From Cyclaneusma minus (taxonomy: Eukaryota; Ascomycota; Leotiomycetes; Marthamycetales; Marthamycetaceae): DNA of 64,000 bases. Under the pieces are notes generated by a model. It worked only from the letters and a program-made list of their open reading frames with translations. It searched no databases and was not told where the DNA came from. Location: NCBI GenBank assembly GCA_037179335.1, contig JAKZHN010000022.1:496001-560000 (forward strand), written 5' to 3'. Below are positions 60,961-64,000 of the stretch, in pieces; positions within the stretch are counted from its first letter, which is position 1; each line of letters opens with the position of its first letter. The translations under genes and the position numbers were made by a program.

Positions 60961-61850
60961 CTCATATGCCATTGAGCGGTTTGGAAGCGATAAATAATGC
61001 TTTGAATTGTTAGATTGTAAAATTGCTAAATCTGTTTAAATCTAATGCCTAAAAAAAAGCAGGGTTTAATTATTAGTTTGCTATGGCTCCCGCCTTTTTT
61101 TTCCCTGGGATTAAAAAAAAGCCTAAAAAATTAGATTAACCATTTTTGTAATCCGCAACACTTTATGCAATATATATAAAAACCATGCATAATTGCATAA
61201 TTTTTCCAGCTTTAATTTGCAGCGCCAGCATTATTTTTTTATATTATATTAAGCTAAAATTAAAATTGGAGCTGGGCAAATATAAATAATTTAAATTTAA
61301 ATAAAAGCAATTTATATTCAAGCAAATTTTTTAAATCAGCTATCCAAGTTAGCTATCTAAACCAATTATTTAATTAGCTACCCAAATCAGCTATTTAAAC
61401 CAGCTATCCAGCCAGCTATTTAAGCCAGCCAGCCATCCAAGCCAGCCAGCTATTTAAGCAATCAGCTATTTAAGCAATCAGCTATTTAGCTAGCCAATTA
61501 TTTAGCCAGCCAATTACCCAGTTAGCCAGCTATCCAGCCAGCTAGCTATTTAAGCCAATTAGCTATTTAAGCAAAAAAATAATTTCCGGGCAATAAAGCG
61601 CGCATTAATTAGTAATAATAAAGCAGTTTAATTAAAAATTGCGTATTTAATTTTGGCAGGCCCGGCTTTATTTAGTATTTAAAAATAGCTAGCTAAATAT
61701 AGGCTATTTAGGGAATATATAATTTTTGCGAAAATAGTATATAAATAAAATAAAAGCTTATTACAATGCTATACTATTTTCAATTGTGTTTTTAAATATT
61801 TGTTTATCCTATATAATTTTGCATTTCGAAAGCCCCTTTTAGCGGTTTTT
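60961..61850. other. AT-rich relic, probably RIP-mutated repeat
   Basis: The base composition changes sharply to mostly A/T with abundant TA dinucleotides and no open frames. About 61330-61570 has a loose repetition of AGCTATTTAAGC / CAGCTATCCA units. This looks like a transposon relic altered by repeat-induced point mutation (C to T). The original element cannot be identified. Confidence 0.6.
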
Positions 61851-62165
61851 GCCCTCGGTTAAAAAGGGGTTGCGCAGCCCGGCCCGAAAATAGCCGAAGG
61901 CTAAAGGTAAACCATAAGCTTACGCTCAATGGCATAGTAGGATTAGGAGAGAAGGGAGCTCAAGGGAGAGCTCCCTGCTTAAGATAAAGGAAGCGGAGCT
62001 AGTGTACCAGCTCCGTCGCTTATAGCCGCAGAGGGACGAAAGACCGAAGGACTAACTAATGGCCGAGAGCCTGTAGCAGTGCACATATCTACACATCCAC
62101 ACTTCTCCACCCTTCGCTTTGCCCGTCGTCCACAAGCCGGATTCAACGTCCCAACAATCACAACG
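61851..62165. other. GC-recovering flank before copy C
   Basis: Composition returns to normal. It contains an imperfect inverted pair GGGAGCTC / GAGCTCCC at 61955-61977 and GGAGCTAGTG ... CAGCTCC. It may be the end of the relic element. No conserved family block is seen here, unlike before copies A, B and D. Confidence 0.35.
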
Positions 62166-62892
62166 ATGGACGGAGACCACACAATGGACTCATTGACTGC
62201 CATTTTCAGCAGAATGGATTGGGCACCCGAGCCCAAGGCCAAGGCCAAAGAAGAGCAGAACAGTGAGCCCTACTCCCGTCCTACCTTACTCTCTCTCTCA
62301 GGCCTGCGCTTTGCTAACCCCGTTACCCTGCCAGTCACCGCGCTGCCACCGCCCAGACTCAAGACGCCGTCAAGAAAGTCACAGTTCAACGTCCCTTGGA
62401 AAATGTCCGCACTCTTCTGGCCAGTGAGTCCCTACATCCCCGGTTTCAAATTTGAGCCTCCTAAGTCTGGTTTCAATTTTACTAACTTCACCACCGAACG
62501 CCGCAAGCGAGTGGCCGCGGAGCGTTTGGCCAGACACCAAGAGTGCGTCGACAGACGCCGTGCTCGAATCCAAAGCCACATGCGCACTACGAAGTCCGGA
62601 CAGCTAAAGGGGGAGGGAAACGAGGAGGGGAAGGGACCCAGTGGTACAGAGCTGGATAAGATGGAGCTCGACGACGACGTCGTTAGCGGTACCGATAATA
62701 CAGATTTCGGTGAGAAGGGCCGGGGAGACAGGCTCCAAGGATCACGCCTGGGAGGATGACGCGGATGAAGAGATGGAGGACGCTGACGAAGGCAAGGATC
62801 AGAAGTCTAAGGACCCCAAGGATTCCAACGAGGATCCCGAGGATGAGAGCGTCCCCGGCGAGCAGTTCCATGGCCAGTGTTCCCAGCAGTAG
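62166..62892 (+). CDS. Cluster copy C, divergent paralogue
   Basis: Model 62166-62262, 62335-62423, then from 62508 onward. The first intron (GTGAGCCCTACTCC donor, identical to copy B; TGCTAAC, TGCCAG) is convincing. The second (GTGAGT, TACTAAC, GCAAG) is plausible and frame-neutral. The family core appears as RVAAERLARHQECVDRRRAR followed by IQSHMRTTKS. This aligns with copy B's LRAAAKRAAH / RIKHRMSKHATTKS. The acidic end (WEDDADEEMEDADEGKDQ ... DPEDES) is in a different frame after about 62710. A 22-bp GTGAGA...ACAG segment would restore it but is too short for a normal intron. The 3' part is therefore uncertain. Confidence 0.45.
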
Positions 62893-63258
62893 ACAGCAAT
62901 CCTCCTATGCTACAAACATAGTAGCAAGTACCTAGATAGTAATCCCAATGCTATCTTGCGTTAAGACCCCATGATGACTTCACTGCTAAAGCCACAAAGG
63001 CCGTCATGGCTTTGCGTTTGAGTTAGGTTTTTATTTAGCATTGTACTAAGGAGATGCCTACATTCTCACGAAAGCAATACAAGTTTTCCGCTAGCCGTCT
63101 TCCGTCCCATGTCCCATCAAGCGTGGCCTAGCCAAGGCTACTTAAAAGCCGTTCAGAGTGTCTCCTCCATGTGACTTACCCAGCAAGCCTCAAGATGAGC
63201 CCGAAGCGCTGTCCGGATCTGCGCGGGCGACGCCGAGTAGAGTAGGGTGGTTTGTAGG
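62893..63258. other. Between copies C and D
   Basis: No gene seen. Presumed 3' UTR of copy C. Confidence 0.4.
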
Positions 63259-63400
63259 GGTCTGAAAATGAACAGGGGTTGTTGAAACGACAGATGTTTT
63301 TGGTGGTGACAGAAACTTATATACCGTCAAAAATACCGCCACCGCAGCATCTTTTCTTTCGCACGCTAAAGTGTTATCTATTCACAGCCTCCGACGTTGC
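63259..63400 (+). promoter_or_regulatory. Conserved upstream block of cluster copy D
   Basis: The same block as upstream of copies A and B, in the order GAACAGGGGTTGTTGAAACG, ACAGATGTTTTTGGTGGTGA, then CGCTAAAGTGTT. Confidence 0.5.
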
Positions 63401-63479
63401 GCAGCTTCTCGCGTCCTTTCTTTCTGCCCGACCTCTGCACGTCTCCATACATTCTACACTTCCACTTTACGCTCTACGA

Positions 63480-63888
63480 GCAACAGCCACAACCTCTGCG
63501 CTATCCTCATCAAAATAGAAGCTCTCAGGAAAAAGATCAGACGTGATCGTACTGCGCCTACCTGTGAGCACTTCTTCCATCCATTCCACAAGCTTGCTTG
63601 TCTTTTGCTAAGTTCTCCATTGCGATACCAATAGCTCGAGATCCATCTACCTATTTCACCAGCCGTACCACCGCCAGTTGCGCCGCTACCCAAGTCCGTG
63701 CTGCGGTCATGAGAGTCGACCACCTACACATTAGGGCAAAGCATCTTATGAGCCGACATACCACAATTGTGTCCCAGGCTTCAGCTCTCGTTCCTCAACT
63801 GTCGCCGCATGACCCGCAAGAGAAGGCGCTTGAAGTCTTGCTGCAACGTCTTGACGACGCTATCGACCCAGTGTTTCCGATAGTCTGA
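63480..63888 (+). pseudogene. Cluster copy D, truncated at its 3' end
   Basis: An open frame with the family core VRAAVMRVDHLHIRAKHLMS, then RHTTIVSQASALVPQL and SPHDPQEKALEVLLQRLDDAI. It then leaves the family alignment after DDAI and stops at 63886. The family normally continues IRSALxG and a spliced helical exon. The break coincides with a palindrome-rich sequence, so an insertion or rearrangement probably cut the gene. The N-terminal exon is unclear. Confidence 0.45.
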
Positions 63889-64000
63889 GACCGCGGTTTG
63901 GGCCCTAAACCGTATCGGTACGGTCCGAAACCATTTATAAAAGCTATAAACCAAATTTATTTGGTTTAAACCGCGGTTTCAAATTTTTACCATGGTCGCC
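63889..64000. repeat. Palindrome-rich element end
   Basis: Contains AAACCGCGGTTT (a perfect 12-bp palindrome) at about 63969-63980. It also has ACCGCGGTTTGGG near 63891, CGTATCGGTACGG and an AAACCAAAT/ATTTGGTTT hairpin. Probably the edge of a mobile or structured repeat that continues beyond the window. Confidence 0.45.

Overview
The window looks like nuclear DNA from a filamentous ascomycete (Pezizomycotina). Protein-coding genes are split by short 49-150 bp GT-AG introns, often with recognisable CTAAC-type branch points. A single dispersed 5S rRNA gene is present. The conserved genes are of fungal type (SWC5, TFB2, GTR2, DUS1, a BNI4-like protein, a fungal homeodomain regulator). A Dothideomycete is my guess from the style of the proteins, but nothing in the sequence proves it. 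Genes are spaced by long intergenic stretches and are not in operons.

Layout. 0-0.8 kb: two inverted, decayed copies of an unknown repeat. 1.3-5.1 kb: a multi-pass membrane protein (-) and a secreted histidine phosphatase (+), separated by a divergent promoter region. 7.5-14.8 kb: a four-helix membrane protein, a tautomerase/MIF-domain protein and the Rag-type GTPase Gtr2, all on +. 16.4-21.1 kb: an array of about eight degenerate copies of the same repeat family as at the window start; its copies carry remnants of a small protein. 21.3-25.5 kb: tRNA dihydrouridine synthase Dus1 (-) and the SWR1-complex subunit Swc5 (-), separated by a poly-G/N/poly-C stretch that is almost certainly an assembly artefact. 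28-30.7 kb: a BNI4-like protein (+). 32.8-35.8 kb: a kappa-class GST/isomerase (-) carrying a 9-bp minisatellite, divergent from an HSDL2-like short-chain dehydrogenase (+). 36.8-41.3 kb: a very large Ser/Thr-rich secreted protein gene, apparently broken. 41.9 kb: 5S rRNA. 43.9-46.2 kb: homeodomain regulator (-), with a 6.5-kb gene-poor region upstream. 52.7-55.7 kb: a nine-exon hotdog thioesterase (-), divergent from TFIIH subunit TFB2 (+). 56.6-64 kb: a coiled-coil protein, then a cluster of four paralogous copies of an unrecognised gene family, interrupted by an AT-rich, probably RIP-mutated relic and ending in a palindrome-rich element.

Functionally the housekeeping genes are unrelated to each other: TORC1 signalling, TFIIH, chromatin remodelling, tRNA modification and lipid/acyl-CoA metabolism. 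The two unrecognised multicopy families (16-21 kb plus 0-0.8 kb, and 57.5-63.9 kb) are the parts of the window that known families do not explain.

Splice sites were assigned by eye from GT/AG signals, frame continuity and family resemblance. Exon coordinates are given in each entry and should be treated as models.
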